From Schistosoma haematobium (lineage: Eukaryota > Platyhelminthes > Trematoda > Strigeidida > Schistosomatidae): 64,000 nt of DNA. Below the pieces are notes generated by a model. That model was not told where the DNA came from. It saw only the letters and a list, made by a program, of their open reading frames with translations, and made no database searches. Of the stretch, positions 11,243 through 23,568 are shown in pieces. The stretch spans positions 11,871,924 to 11,935,923 of the forward strand of contig NC_067202.1 of NCBI RefSeq assembly GCF_000699445.3. The letters run 5' to 3'. The stretch's first letter is position 1, and each line of letters begins with the position of its first letter. Both the position numbers and the translations under genes were made by a program.

Positions 11243-11785
11243 GTGAGTATATTATTTCCATATACATATATATCATAATAAAGTGATTTATTTTCACGTT
11301 TGGGAAGATAATTGCTGTATGACTTTGAAAGTTGACAGTAGTATATTTATGTTTATATTTAAGTGAGATGAGAAAACAATCAAGTAAGTGTGTCACCTAA
11401 ATAAATAAGAATCAAAGTAATTCATTAACATACGATTAGCTTGATACTTATTATAATAAATGGTGAAAATTCGTTTGCATAAGTAGGCTATCACTAATCA
11501 CTCTTTTTGAATCGCTTTTATGCTTCTTGAAAAACAATATATATATTCATATCTATACTTGAAGAAGAGATGAATGTTGACTAATGTTCGTACAAATTAT
11601 TTGTATTTAGTTTCTATCTTGAAGAACCAGTGAAATAAATGATGAATGGATAAGTGGTTTGTTCTAGTTTTTTTTCTATGACGTCTCACTAGTTCACATG
11701 GGGTTGAACCTCAGAACTGCGAAATTTCCAATGGTAATCAAAACAATATGAAGTAGAACTATCTGATAGTTTAATTATTACAATA
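11243..11785. other. Start of the 12.3-kb intron, nothing recognised
   Basis: AT-rich intron sequence following the GTGAGT donor; no repeat or exon seen. Confidence 0.55.
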
Positions 11786-12171
11786 TTATTATTATTAGCT
11801 TTATTCAATATTATATTTCTGGTACAATATCGAATTTTCAGCACAAAGTATTTCAACAAATTTCCGTCTCTTACTTCTTGGTCGATCCTGTCGATAAATA
11901 TTGAGTGATCGCCAGTTAGATGTTAGCAGTCCAGTAAATGAATATCTGAATAATGTATATTCTTTTTGCTGCATATTGCTAGCGACCACAATATCACTTA
12001 TTGGTCTTTTTGTAACTTTGACAACGAAAGGTTGTACACTTTTGCGAAACGCACCTGAATAAGTTATGCCATTAATAAACATAATGATGTATTAAAACAA
12101 ACTAAAATAGATAACTTGCTGAAATATCTAGATGGCGGGAACAGGTAGCTCAGATGCTCAAGCGGGCCGCC
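11786..12171 (-). repeat. Dispersed repeat with intact 93-codon ORF, copy 2
   Basis: Second copy of the repeat at 345-736, same orientation, 11.4 kb away. The ORF at 12082-11801 has the same start and the same length; only two residues near the end differ. The simple tail here is also a TAA repeat. Differences between copies cluster at the two ends, while the central ORF DNA is unchanged by eye. Confidence 0.72.
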
Positions 12172-13689
12172 AGTTATAGTAGACATGTTTAATTTATTCA
12201 TGACTAAAAGCAAAAACTGACCATGATAGAATCAACAAAAAAAAACTAGATTTCATTAGAAAAATGTATTGAAAATCTTCAGTAAATTCCACTTAATCTT
12301 ACTTATCTTCAACTGATTTCTTCTTTTCTACTGTTAACCTTAAAATTAGGCCAGCTGTAAGTATAAATCTGTGCATGAGTGTGTGTGTGTATTATTACCA
12401 AATATCTAGAGTAATATGACATAAATATCAGCTCAATGAAACAAAAAACACAAAAGAGATAAAATAATCTGGAACGAAATAAAATTGTAAAAAGCTTTCA
12501 CATATATATTCTTCTACTGTTTGTTTCTCGATACGTTTTTATTATTATTACCAATATATGATATGTGTGTCGGTGTGTAAGTGATAGTCTTGATGACCAT
12601 ATCATTCTAAATCTCGAATGAATCTAATTTTGGAACATTATCCATTCCCTTAAGGAAAAATTATTGTAACAAATATCTACTTGTTCATAAACATTATAAA
12701 ATAGCTTTCTTCTTTTTTCTCCTTCCAAAAAGAGTTACTTTTCTTCTTCTCAGAGTACGCTGTGGTCTTTGTGGTTAAAAAAATATAAGATCTACAATGG
12801 ATGATTGTCTCATTGAAATATGTGATGAAAACAGTATAATAATTGTCCATGTAAATTCAATTATTGTTTATACCTTTTACTTCTTATTTCCTTTTATTAG
12901 CAACTGGCCCATAAAGAATTCAACAATTTCCTATAAATTTAAGTTTCAAATGTAAGAAGGAACAGTCTACTTAGGGTTTAATCAGTAACAATCAGATGAC
13001 ATCACATTCAGTATATTTCAACTAAATAACTTGATGAATTATAGTATCAGAAAATGATATACAATATCAGAAGCGGAAATTAACAGATTTTTGTACTGAA
13101 CATCTTTCTTTTTTATGTGAGATTCTTTGATGGATGGACAATGGTACTGATACTGTAAAATGATTTGTAAGATAGTTAACTGATGAGTAGGACTGATAAA
13201 TCAAACATTTTATCGTAAAGAGAATGTAGCTTGATCAACCAATTGTTGTCTATATTACTGACTTCCGAATGGGTAAACCTTTTCGACATGTTATTACAAT
13301 ATTGTCATACATGTAAGAACAGCAATCTTTACGGAACAAGGTCTGGTAGACTGGTAAATGACAAGGAAGTGGTCAATAACATTTAAGCTATAACATCTCA
13401 GACTGTGACTATGGGTCATGTCTGCTCTCATTTCATGGAGAGCATCGGTTCTCTCAAGAATGTTAATAAATCTTGCTAACGAATAGCATTCAGTTCAAAA
13501 CCCAGATTTAGGGTTATCAGTAGCTTATCTTCAATTGTCTAACAATAAAAGACACTGCACACAGCGTTTAATCATTAATATTAGGTGACCTATAGTGCTT
13601 AACGAGTTTTATCGACCAAGTTACTGTGTGGATACTAGTCTAGGTGAATCGACATTGCATGAATTATGTTGAGATAACCAGATTGTTGG
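12172..13689. other. AT-rich intron, nothing recognised
   Basis: Short GT and ATT runs only. No second copy of any part was noticed in the window. Confidence 0.5.
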
Positions 13690-13875
13690 TGGTAGTTGGC
13701 AGAAAATTTTGCATCTAGATTTTATCCTGCTTGGCGCTCTTCAATAAAACATATTGCCGATCCTGAGGGGACTGAAGCTGCAGTGTAGCAGGATACCCGA
13801 TTTCACTGTCTGAGATGTTATCACTGAACTATCTGGGTTGTGAAGGGCCTCTGGTAGAACTAAGTTATTTACAAC
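13690..13875 (-). repeat. tRNA-like family C copy, weak
   Basis: Contains GAGATGTTATCACTGAACTA followed by CTGGG, similar to blocks at about 29.96, 38.28 and 63.07 kb. In reverse it resembles an A-box-like TAGTTCAGTGATAAC. The limits are uncertain. Confidence 0.4.
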
Positions 13876-14019
13876 TAGGATTATTTTTTACTCTCAACGA
13901 TAATCGTCAACTGTCAGTGAGCACGCAATATAAAACCGATGTAATTTCTATCCAGGGTATTTTGTGATCTAATTTGGTTGGATGATATTATTCATCAGTA
14001 ATTCACTAGAAATCAGGTT

Positions 14020-14245
14020 ATATTTAAAGAGGAAGAATGTATTTGTAAAATCTCAGCGAAAGAATTTGAAGTAAATCCAACATTTCGCCTGGCAATCTGA
14101 TCCAAGCTTTTTCAAGGAAAATACAATCAAACAACAAAATTATCGCTGAGATTTTACAAATACATTCTTCCTCTTTTTGATGACTCACATTAACTCGGCG
14201 CCCAAATGTTGAGAAACTATTCGTTCAAATTTAGACAAAAGTTCT
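14020..14245. repeat. Family D fold-back with perfect 33-bp inverted arms
   Basis: Bases 14027-14059 are exactly complementary in reverse to 14143-14175 (33 of 33). The loop holds a minus-strand, mutated hammerhead-like segment (GGCGAAATGTTGG). The right flank CTCGGCGCCCAAATG recurs after the family D copy at 34.2 kb as CTCGGCGCCCAATTT. Confidence 0.8.
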
Positions 14246-14469
14246 TATTTACAGGTTATATTTATCTGATGAAGATTAATATTTTTAAGCTATAAAATAT
14301 GTACGTTAACTTCCTTCCTGAGTGCATTAATGCATAATCTATCAATTAATTTCGTTACTTACTTATTTATATAATTTAGTAGTATGCTTGCCCTAATAAT
14401 TTGACATTCAATAGATTCTTTTATTGGTTCACTATGAGTTAACTAATTATCTATTTAATCTATTTCACT

Positions 14470-14790
14470 GGTTGAAATCATGAGTCAATTGAAGCTAGAC
14501 CACTACGGAAAACCTGAAAGCACTGGACGGTCGTTTCGTCCTGGTATGGGACTCCGTTGGATGCCGGCTCAGTGGTCTAATGGTTAAGTGCTCACGCTTG
14601 AAACCAGTAGGTCCTGGGTTTGAATCCCGTGGGATCGTGGATGCCCGCTGCTGAGGAGTCCCATATCAGGACGAAACGGCCGTCCAGTGCTTCCAGGTTT
14701 TCCATGGTGGTCTAGCTTTAATTGACTCATGATTTCAACCAGTGAAAATTCTAAAAATCTCCACAAAAAACCCATTCTGATAATATTTAA
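14470..14790 (+). repeat. Family A fold-back SINE with near-intact hammerhead
   Basis: The plus-strand unit has a tRNA-like head (GGCTCAGTGGTCTAATGG, about 14564-14581), a B-box-like GGGTTTGAATCCC, then a hammerhead: CTGAGGA at 14651-14657, stem II GTCC..GGAC with a 7-base loop, GAAAC at 14673-14677, palindromic CGGCCG, and the GTC triplet ending at 14684. The bases CAGTG after the cut pair with CGCTG before the core (one G-T pair). A tail with a CCCATTCTGATA end follows. An inverted partial copy of the 3' half (14470-14551) lies directly upstream and starts inside ribozyme stem II. Confidence 0.82.
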
Positions 14791-16479
14791 TCTATGTTTA
14801 AGACATTTGGAATCGACTGACAAAATAATTTCATTTATGACAAGTCATAACGTTTAACAATTGAAATTTCAATGCCATATTCAATAGGATTGAGGTTATT
14901 GTTTTAATGATAGCGTTGAAATAGTTTAAAATGATTTGATATAACTGAATTGATTCCGTATTCTATTTTAATTATGAATTTGCTGGCATCAACGTGATAA
15001 TTGTTACTTTATTTGGCATAGATTTCTAGTAGTTACTTTGAATTTCTTAGAAACTGGTTTCAAATAAAAAGGTATTGAAAATTGGTGGGTACTGAATAAT
15101 TATTTTGCCCTGGTTTGAGACCACAAAGTTGTGTGCATCCACAGCTCTCTCTCATGAGTTTAAACATCAACTTTAGACCTCAGAGTGAAAGTGTTACTGT
15201 TGGATCAATAATTTGCAAAATAGTGTTCAGAAAATTCTAATGAGAACGAGACATCTGTCTAGCTCATATACATTCTAACAGAATATTGGTAAGAATGAAT
15301 TAGAGAGAATGGAAACAGAAATCAGAGGGTAATTTCAATAACAACGTAATTGACATCATCATGAAACGTGTAAGGGACAACTGAAGGAAGATGTACAAAT
15401 AGTGTATTCAATGTATGGTTTTCATATTTTAGGAAAGCACTGTTTACTTTTGCATTAAACAACAGATTGGTTATCCCCATCACTAGAATTAAATACTCTG
15501 ACCAATCAATTGGACTATTTGCCTATTGTGAGCAAACTAAAAGTCGTACAGATCTTTTCGTTGAAATTTAAATATCCGGATGTGAACTTTATTTAGGAAA
15601 ATCCTAGCTGACTAATCAAATGTTACTGTATCACATAAACTGACAAATAAAAGATAAATTTTCGATGCTTTATCTATAGTTCTACTTTCATATCTGATTT
15701 TTAGTTGAATAGTCAGTGCAATATGACGGGTTACCATATGGCAGTATTCATGATTTTATCAGTAACCAATCTGAAAAATTAAAGTTTGATATATTCTTTC
15801 TTCAAACTGATTCGTTTTAATAGCAGCTAAGTTTTATAACGATGAATGATTTCAAAATGTTAGTATTAAAACTGAATTAGTTATTCTTAGGGGTAATATT
15901 CACATTCTGAAACTTAAGGTTTTTCATTTTTATCCTGATAAAAGTCACTACTTTCTGTTGTCTAAGAAATCTTGAAGTTTCTGTAAATACCTATATAGAG
16001 ATTCTGAATTTTCATTGATCTTTCAACTTGATTCGGATTTGTTTTTTGCCTGTCTTTCTAACATGTCAGTCATCACACTTTTGAACTGGATTATACTCCT
16101 TTTTTAAGTCTTTGTAATCAAATCAGTACATGAATACAGATAAGTTTAACAAGTGATTTTAATTAGAAATTAAATGAAATCAGTTGAAGCTTGTTAATAC
16201 AATCGTTTATACTTAGAATGTATTCAAATCATATTATTACTGAACATATAATTCCGAAATGATGAATAATTTATTTATGTTAGATTCATAAAATGTCTAT
16301 TGGAAAAACATCATTCTGTATCTACTAACTAGTAATCATTATTAAAATGATATTTTTTATAAAATAATTTGGATAAATCTTCTCTTTTTCAAAGATTAAT
16401 GTCTACAATATTGGTTGATTATTAGTTTAAACATTCAGCTATTAAATTCACTTAGTATTACACAAGTAAGTAGCTATCA
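14791..16479. other. AT-rich intron, nothing recognised
   Basis: No exon or repeat block was recognised. A C/T-rich stretch near 15120-15180 faintly recalls family A but is too short to call. Confidence 0.5.
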
Positions 16480-16645
16480 GGACTCAGTAGCTAAGTGAAT
16501 AATGTGATGGGGTTTTTAAGCAAACGGTACTGGGTTCGAGTCCCAGAGTGAACATCAACTCCAAGATGCAGACATATCCAGCTGATGAGTCCCAAATAGG
16601 AAGAAACGTGCATCAAACTGGATCCCACTACTATTCCATCACTAT
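16480..16645 (+). repeat. SM-alpha-like repeat, plus strand, damaged hammerhead
   Basis: A tRNA-like head with the B-box match GGGTTCGAGTCCCAG is followed by the ribozyme region. CTGATGA (16582-16588) and GAAAC (16603-16607) are intact. Stem II has a G-A mismatch at its base, and three extra A residues separate the ATC triplet from the CTGGAT strand of stem I, so self-cleavage is probably weakened or lost. An ORF running through the tRNA-like part is a by-product of the repeat. Confidence 0.78.
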
Positions 16646-17989
16646 CCCTTATCCTTTACATTCACCTATTAAGTTCTATATTCCGATTCTTCGTGACCTA
16701 AATCATATTGAAGAATCGAGGCTAGTATCAATAATCGTCAAACGTCAATCCATAAACCTATACACTTGATTAGTGAGTTAAAGATTTTAACTTACATTTT
16801 ACACTTATTGAAAAACTATTACAGAATAGGAAATCAAATTTTGTATGCTACAGTCATATATACAATTTAATAAGTACACAATTATAGTCCATACTAATTA
16901 GTTAGACATTAAGAATACTGTATTCACTAAGTTGGTAAATAAAATACTTCTTTATTTATTCATTGTTCTCACACTTGTTAGTGCAAAGTTTTCAACTAAG
17001 TATTAGAAAGAAAATTGTGAAAAGTTCCTTTTCTTTCTCTCTTCTCTTTTCTTTTCTTTTTTCTCTTTCTTTTCACATGATATCTGCATATAATTCCTAG
17101 TTGAATTAATTAGAATACAGATGACCTAGATTATAGGTAATCATTAAATAAATGCATAAAGAAATAAATGAATAAAAGATGATAACAGGAAATGAACAAT
17201 CTGATTGTTTGTTATACTTTGTTTCCACATTTTTACACAGATATATATATATACTTGACAAAAACAGGATGTAAAAATAATTGATTCTTTTTATAAAACT
17301 GTTGACAAATAATCATTGAACAATGTTGTTTATTAAAACATACTCTCTAGATTATTCTTAGGGATTAGTGTTTTTTTTTGTTGTTGTTGTCCCTATCCCC
17401 CCTTTCCTCACTCTATCACAGTTTTGTTCATTTCATTTTTGATCAATCTTGGTTAGGATATGATAGTAATAAGCATAACAATCATTTTATTTATTATAAT
17501 ATGTCAAAAAAAAAAGAATCTTCACAAAAGTGAATAAAATGAGTTTGGATCAATGTTTACAAGGTCTACTTTTTAGTGTGTATAGGTTAGAGGTTTTATA
17601 TCTTTCCTTGAGTCCATGAATTTCTACTTCTGGTAAAAGAAATAGGCGGGTAAAGATATGAATGGAGTTAACTTCTTGTATCTGATGTAGTAATAATTTC
17701 CAGTTGTTTGTAAGAATTCAGATGTCTATCAACAATCAGGTTCGTAAGAATGTCAAAATATTAACCACTTATCCTAATGATAACTTCTAATAAACTACGT
17801 AGCACAGAGTAACCTTTTTTTCAAAAATAGAGGTAAAGATATTGGAGAACAGTATAGTATGATAGGTAGCATACAGAAAGTTACATATCTTGAAAGTGAG
17901 TGTAGAAGAATACCATCAACACAGCCTCTTCAGTACTGAGGTAATTGGTGTTTTACATAGGATATACTATAGAATTCTAAGTAGTGAAA
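16646..17989. other. AT-rich intron with TTTC-rich tract
   Basis: A polypyrimidine TTCTC/TTTTC tract spans about 17025-17075. Otherwise nothing is recognised. Confidence 0.5.
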
Positions 17990-19560
17990 AATTTCGTGCA
18001 ACCTAAGCAGGATGTTCAGAATCTTTTTCATATTTTTGGCTAAAGTTATTAGATTAGGAGAAGTTATTGTCAGATCATTTGGAATAGACCATCATCTAAC
18101 GTGCGCGAACATCCAGTTCATTTCAAAGCAGTCAGAAATGGGAAAGACTGGCATCCACACGCTAGGATCGTCCACGCATTGTTTTTTGTTAGTGGGAGAA
18201 GACAGATCGTACAATAAAAACAAGGAAAAGGGAGAGCTTAATGGAATAGACCAACTTCTGGTTATAAAGAAGTAGAATACTTCCCTCCAAGCACTGTATA
18301 ATCTTCGCTTCGAGAAATGAAAAAAAAACATATCAATGAACGATTCAGTTCAAAATTGTTAGGACTTGCATACTAGCTAAATAACAGAATCAAAGATGAA
18401 GAATAGTTGCAAAAGTGTATCCAAAATACTTGTCACAGATGCATTATTCAGCGTTTTTTTAAAAAATTCGTAATCTAACGCTTGACTTATTGAAGACTGA
18501 AGTGTAAGTGGTAATAACTTTCCGAGAATTTTGTTCAAATAAAAGATACTGGCATTCTTAACATTGAACATGCTCTTCAATATTAGAGTTACCCTCATTC
18601 TACTTCACATTTTTAGTATGAAAGTTGTTAAGAACGATTTACTGCAAATGGTCGTTAGTGAGTGGCACAGAATATCAGAACCTCTTGAAAATGGTTTAAA
18701 TGCAGTCAGATCCTAAACATGGAGAAGAGTTACTCAACATTAGACATTTTAAAACATCAGTACGACTTTCCCACGAACTTGGAGAAATGGAAAATATAAC
18801 ATCAGATCATCGAACTGTAAAAAGACTTTTTTTTAAAGGACAAGCATATAATTGCATGTCATCACTAAGCCTTTTTTTGCCTGTTAGCTCCCCAATTAGT
18901 TTCAATAGATAAAGAGTTTTTACAACTTTCTGAGGACACGTTAAGTTCTTAACTCATCAAACAATTCGAATTCCAAATGTCAACAGAACCGTTTTATTGT
19001 AGAGTCTTTTGCTTTCTCCCCTCAATCGTTTAATGTTTTAAGAAGTAGAGCTTTCGAAACTTGGAAAAATTGTTTTTTGGGACAACAAACATCATAACAC
19101 AAATTAAGCTAATAAGTGATTGTATCAGTAATGTTTTTCAACAAGTCATTCATAAACAAATCTCAGTTTTCCATCCAAAAATAATGTTTTTCAAATCTTA
19201 GATATTTCCTTACGAGTAGTCCCTAGATTTGGCAGAAAAAAGTGAATTTTCCAGCTTTGAAACATATTTTGGAAAGAAAGTGGATTATACAGAGTTTAGA
19301 GCTGAGAAAAGAAGCTCTTCTGTGAGTCTCATATATTCCTACATTATTGGTAAAACTGCATTAAAATGAGTAGGGAAACAGACTAGGCTTTCAGGATCAA
19401 CAGATGAAGGTAAGCTGAAATCACCAAAGTTGAGATATGGACATTCTGAATGATTATTTTCTGTAATTACAAGTTGGTCTGAGACCAGTAGAACGGTAAA
19501 TTTGCCCTGAGACTTGATATCTGAATGAACCTACATTCCAATGTAAATATCCATATGGAA
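17990..19560 (+). pseudogene. Decayed coding-like block, unidentified
   Basis: Several hydrophilic protein-like stretches appear on the plus strand, broken by frameshifts and stops: 18012-18275 (ISKQSEMGKTGIHTLGSS.. then Lys/Glu-rich), 18620-18900 (LLQMVVSEWHRISEPLENG, then RLSHELGEMENITSDHRTVK), and about 19240-19420 (EKSEFSSFETYFGKKVDYTE and a Lys-rich part). Base composition is less AT-biased than flanking intron. I recognise no domain. It may be an ancient transposon or a pseudogene; the opposite strand is also partly open over 17995-18331, so the coding strand is not certain. Confidence 0.33.
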
Positions 19561-19904
19561 AGTCGAACTCATTTACTGAAGCTTTGAAAACCAGTGACAT
19601 ATCCAATAAACAACTGAGACTAAATATTTGATAAAAACTCTGTTTGTTTAAAGACAGTAAACCCTGGAAAATTATTTCCTTTTACTTCAGTACACTATGG
19701 CAACAGTTGTTGATTGAACTTGAATAAACCAATCATAATTAATCTGTCCACCATTGGATAACTTAATTATTGTTTATATGAATTATACTTTTATTTAAAA
19801 GAGACACTCATTCAAGACTATTTATCCGTTGATACATTACATAGATAGATTCATTTTATATTGTTTGTTTGAATTATCCTATTGATGTTTAAGACTAAAA
19901 TTGA

Positions 19905-20000
19905 TTAGGCTCTTATTGGCAATATATGTGCATCCTGTACGGGGATTGCCTCGATATTACTTCAAGTCATAAACAATCTAAGCAAAGATGGTAGATAACA
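19905..20000 (-). repeat. SM-alpha arm fragment
   Basis: GCATCCTGTACGGGGATTGC, TCGATAT and AAGCAAAGATGG match the left arm of the SM-alpha-like copy at 33.6 kb. The ribozyme portion is absent. Confidence 0.6.
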
Positions 20001-20959
20001 TAGTTAACATTATCACTATGAAAACGAAAAAAAACTCTGTTGTTAATGTTTTATCATTTGAAATAATATTTGAAAACAAATGAATTCATCTTTTCTTCAT
20101 GATGAAGATTTTGTTTAAACAACTGCTTCAATGTATTGTGAAGATGTTTGTTAGGATCATATGAATAGTAAAATATTTAAACATGACTACAATGTGAAAG
20201 TTTTTAACAAGCATCTATTATTAAATATATCTTAAATGAATACGTTCAATAGTTATTTGTACTTTTATTTGTACATTATTAACATTTTCGTGTGTATGTG
20301 GGATAGGATATTGACTAGGGACTCCAATCAAAGTAAGTGACTTCCTCAGGAAATCAATTCTCCGAAAATTGAATTTAAAGGTCTAAACCATAGTGTAGTG
20401 AAGAACTGCCAGACATTACAATGTAATATTAGAAAGGAATCAGAATAGTCTTGTACACCATTCATTCTCTCAGCTTCCTGGATTCCATGTATATCACTGG
20501 TTTTGAATAAAAAAATTTCAGCTCCTCATAATTGACCTTCAGTATCCAACAACCTGATGTAAGCTTTGGACATTCACTTTTTGCCCCCTCAGTTTTGTGA
20601 AAATAATCTCACTCTACATAGAAGTAGTGAGTAACAGAGCCTATGGTCACGAGGATGGAACTCTTTCCCCAGCTTTTATTATCACTTTAATATATAAATG
20701 ACAGAAAGTTTCGGTTCTCCGTCTACGTAAAAAAGTTTAGTATTTACTTAAATCTGCTACAATTTTAGTCAAAAGTTTCAAAGAATTATATTACAGGGGT
20801 TGACTATCGAGTTTATAGTTTATATAATTTCTCAAGCTCATTAACCTGACCTGATAATAGCCTAAGGCCATATACGATCAATAGATTTACATAAGATTGA
20901 CATAAATATGTACATATATACGTCTTTACGCGAAGAATTTAAACACATTTAGTTGTTAC
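20001..20959. other. AT-rich intron, nothing recognised
   Basis: No exon or repeat is supported. Confidence 0.5.
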
Positions 20960-21497
20960 TAAATTGAAATGGTGGTCGAGCTTGCCTATTGTGATGAACC
21001 ATTCGAGGTACACTGGCTGGAAAAATCGTTCCTCAAGGTCCTATGATGCCAGACAGGTTGACTGAAGAGCGATGAGACTAAAAGCGGCAAACCCAAGGTC
21101 TGAGGGTGAAGTCGTACTGCTAAATGTACAGACGTGTGACGACAGTAAGATGTTTCCTTCAGACAACCAGTATAACAGCAATGCTGCCTTCCCACAAGGC
21201 GGGGTGGGGTTAGAAAATGTCGAACCTAAAAATGCGAACCTGGCCTTATCCCATAGATATCCGTCTCCAGTGGTAAGGTCCCAACAAGTACGAAGCTAAC
21301 AAGAAAATTACTCACAAAAAGTTCGTGTAAGACCAACTTCAAGCACTTGTTCCTTGGGCACTGCGGTCACGCTCTCAGGTCATTAAGACCACCCCTAATC
21401 CAATTTCATTTTCAAGTACCACCGAAGAACCCTTGCATAGTGTGGGCAACCAGGAAGTGATAATCGCCCTCATACCTCTAACGGCACTCAAGACCAC
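20960..21497 (+). repeat. Dispersed GC-richer repeat (family E), copy 1
   Basis: The section 21195-21492 matches 43227-43534 over about 300 bases (ACGGATATC-type blocks, GGTAAGGTCCCAACAAGTAC, CCTTGGGCACTGC, CCCTCATACCTCTAAC). The extra 5' part (20960-21190) is also GC-richer than the intron. It looks like a noncoding or 5' portion of a retroelement; ORFs through it are not shared between the two copies in frame. Confidence 0.65.
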
Positions 21498-22384
21498 CAA
21501 ATAACTTACATTGACACTACAAATTAAAAACTAAACATTTCACTCCAAATCTCAGATTTATTTAAGTGACTACTGTATTTATCTTCGATTTAGTTTGTTT
21601 TTTTCCCGGAAGAATTAGAGAGATTGTCAAGTGAAACGTTACAGTTTATTTTGTTACACAAAAATCTGTCATTGAAAATGAACTTATCAACTTAAATAAA
21701 ATTGAATCATTGAATTGTTTCATATTGAAAGTTGGTACTTCACTTGTATACACAGATGATTGAATTATCTTGTATATCAGGCAATCTATTTATTTGTTAT
21801 ACTTTGATTGATTATTACTTTCTATAAAAGAAATTTATACTAAATAGTAATATCCTTATAGTAGAAATGAAGTGTTTTTCAATATTTGTTTGAATTGTTT
21901 TCCAACACGATGATCAAGTAGTATGATCCTTTATTAAATATTGATCCAAAAACGGTTGAAATAGCAATGATCTATGAATGAAAACGAAAGAGAAACGAGA
22001 TGTTTGTATCAAGACATTGAAGAAATAGATTCTTTTTCAATTAGCCCCATATTATTATGAATTCATAGTTGATATTTAAGAAGTCTTGTCAGTCTAGGTG
22101 ATTGTGTGTTTGATGAAGTCTCGGGAAAAATGAAAAAATCTCAGTTGGCTTTTACGATCTTGCATCACTTTCGGCCTAGACAAGATAGACAAGATGTCTG
22201 GCGAGGGGGAGAATGTATAATGTGCAATGATTTGCTCTGTTTTTTTTATGACTGACACCTAAACATTCGTAGGTTGCTAGTATTTGATCATAGGTTTCTC
22301 CGAAGCTCTTGTGACGTATAAGTGTGGCTACTGAGTGGAAAATGATGTATGACACAATATACCAGAAAAAAGGCAATAGTTTTT
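21498..22384. other. AT-rich intron, nothing firm
   Basis: A slightly more complex stretch at 22130-22380 could be old repeat sequence, without a partner in the window. Confidence 0.45.
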
Positions 22385-22680
22385 CATCCACTATGGTAGT
22401 TGAGCCTTTTATTGTTTATATGCAACCACGGTCTACCTCAATGCGAGTTCTTAGCCGGTGTAGGAGTAAGCTAGTGAGGAAAGGTTGAAGATCTTGTATT
22501 AAATCATAAAATGATCGATTGTCGAGCTGAGCCATATTCAAAGATGCAGATCATCTGATTGAGGTTTACAAGAAACCACGATCAGTGGTTGGAGATGTTG
22601 ATTATATGGCTCTGGACAATTCCTAGTGTCACAGAAGCATTCACTCTTTGTTTTTCTATGAATACTGAGTTTTAGTTAAT
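22385..22680 (+). repeat. Family B non-LTR 3' fragment, degenerate
   Basis: Plus-strand remnants align with the RT C-terminal coding part at 61.1-61.3 kb: CTACCTCAATG, GTGTAGGAGTAAG, a GATCAGTGGTTGGAGAT block, ATGGCTCTGGACAATTCC and CATTCACTCTTTG. Many small deletions. Confidence 0.6.
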
Positions 22681-23568
22681 AATATCTTTAATCCCACAAA
22701 ATTGTTTTTCTCAAATCACACAATCTATTTTACTACCATTAATACCATTACCACTTCTGTTGTTTTGCTATTTTTGTTGATATTTTAATCTTGTTGTACT
22801 TTTCAGTGGGATAACTTGAATAAATGAACTTATGTTAAAAGTTCTAGGTTACTTACAACGGGTATCAGGTTTTACAATTGGTCAGTTCTTTATTCAAGCT
22901 AGTTACGAATGTTCTTTTATCTTTATGTGTACTTAACACTTTTCTTGTCGCTATAGTGTCAGTCAAATTAAGGCATGCAACTAAACAAGCTCATCGTTAA
23001 GTTTCTGAATATTATTAATGATAGTTGAGTACTGAATGTTCGGGGACCAGTAGTAGCCCTGTTTGCTCACAATTAATAGACACGAACCAACAAGTATACC
23101 TTTTTATCAATGTTATCTATCTAAATGATTCAGTATATCATATAGTTCGCCTATAGAGGAAATAACATAAATCCGTATAGACGCAGACAATCTTTGTGTT
23201 TAAATTATACTCTATTTTTTTTACACTAATTATTTACTTAGCTTCAGAATAACACTGATGGGTTTCATTGTGAACTTTTGTAACCAATTTGGATAAGTAA
23301 CAAAATGAGTAAACATTTTTTTAGTGCATTTGATTATTAACTTACGATTAATGATACATAAATGTAATTCATGTTGATAAAGCTTGACATAAAAAAATGA
23401 TGATTATCATATCCATTACATGTTAATTGTTAACAGAATGTGAGTAATCAGTAGAGTTGTAAGATTATAGATGGATAGTTTTTGTAGTGAAATTGAATAA
23501 CATATAAGTTTCATTTTACAACTAATAAATATCCTCTTTCTTTCTAATTCTTATCTTTAAATGAATAG
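22681..23568. other. AT-rich intron end, nothing recognised
   Basis: Ends in the acceptor of the UNC13 linker exon. Confidence 0.5.

Noticed and set aside
14560..14640. Possible tRNA gene (A-box and B-box-like sequence)
   Set aside because: The same block recurs in many diverged copies with the hammerhead tail attached; it does not form a full cloverleaf by eye, so it is a SINE head, not a tRNA gene.
16480..16560. Possible tRNA gene with GGGTTCGAGTCCC
   Set aside because: Part of the SM-alpha-like repeat; acceptor and D arms do not pair.
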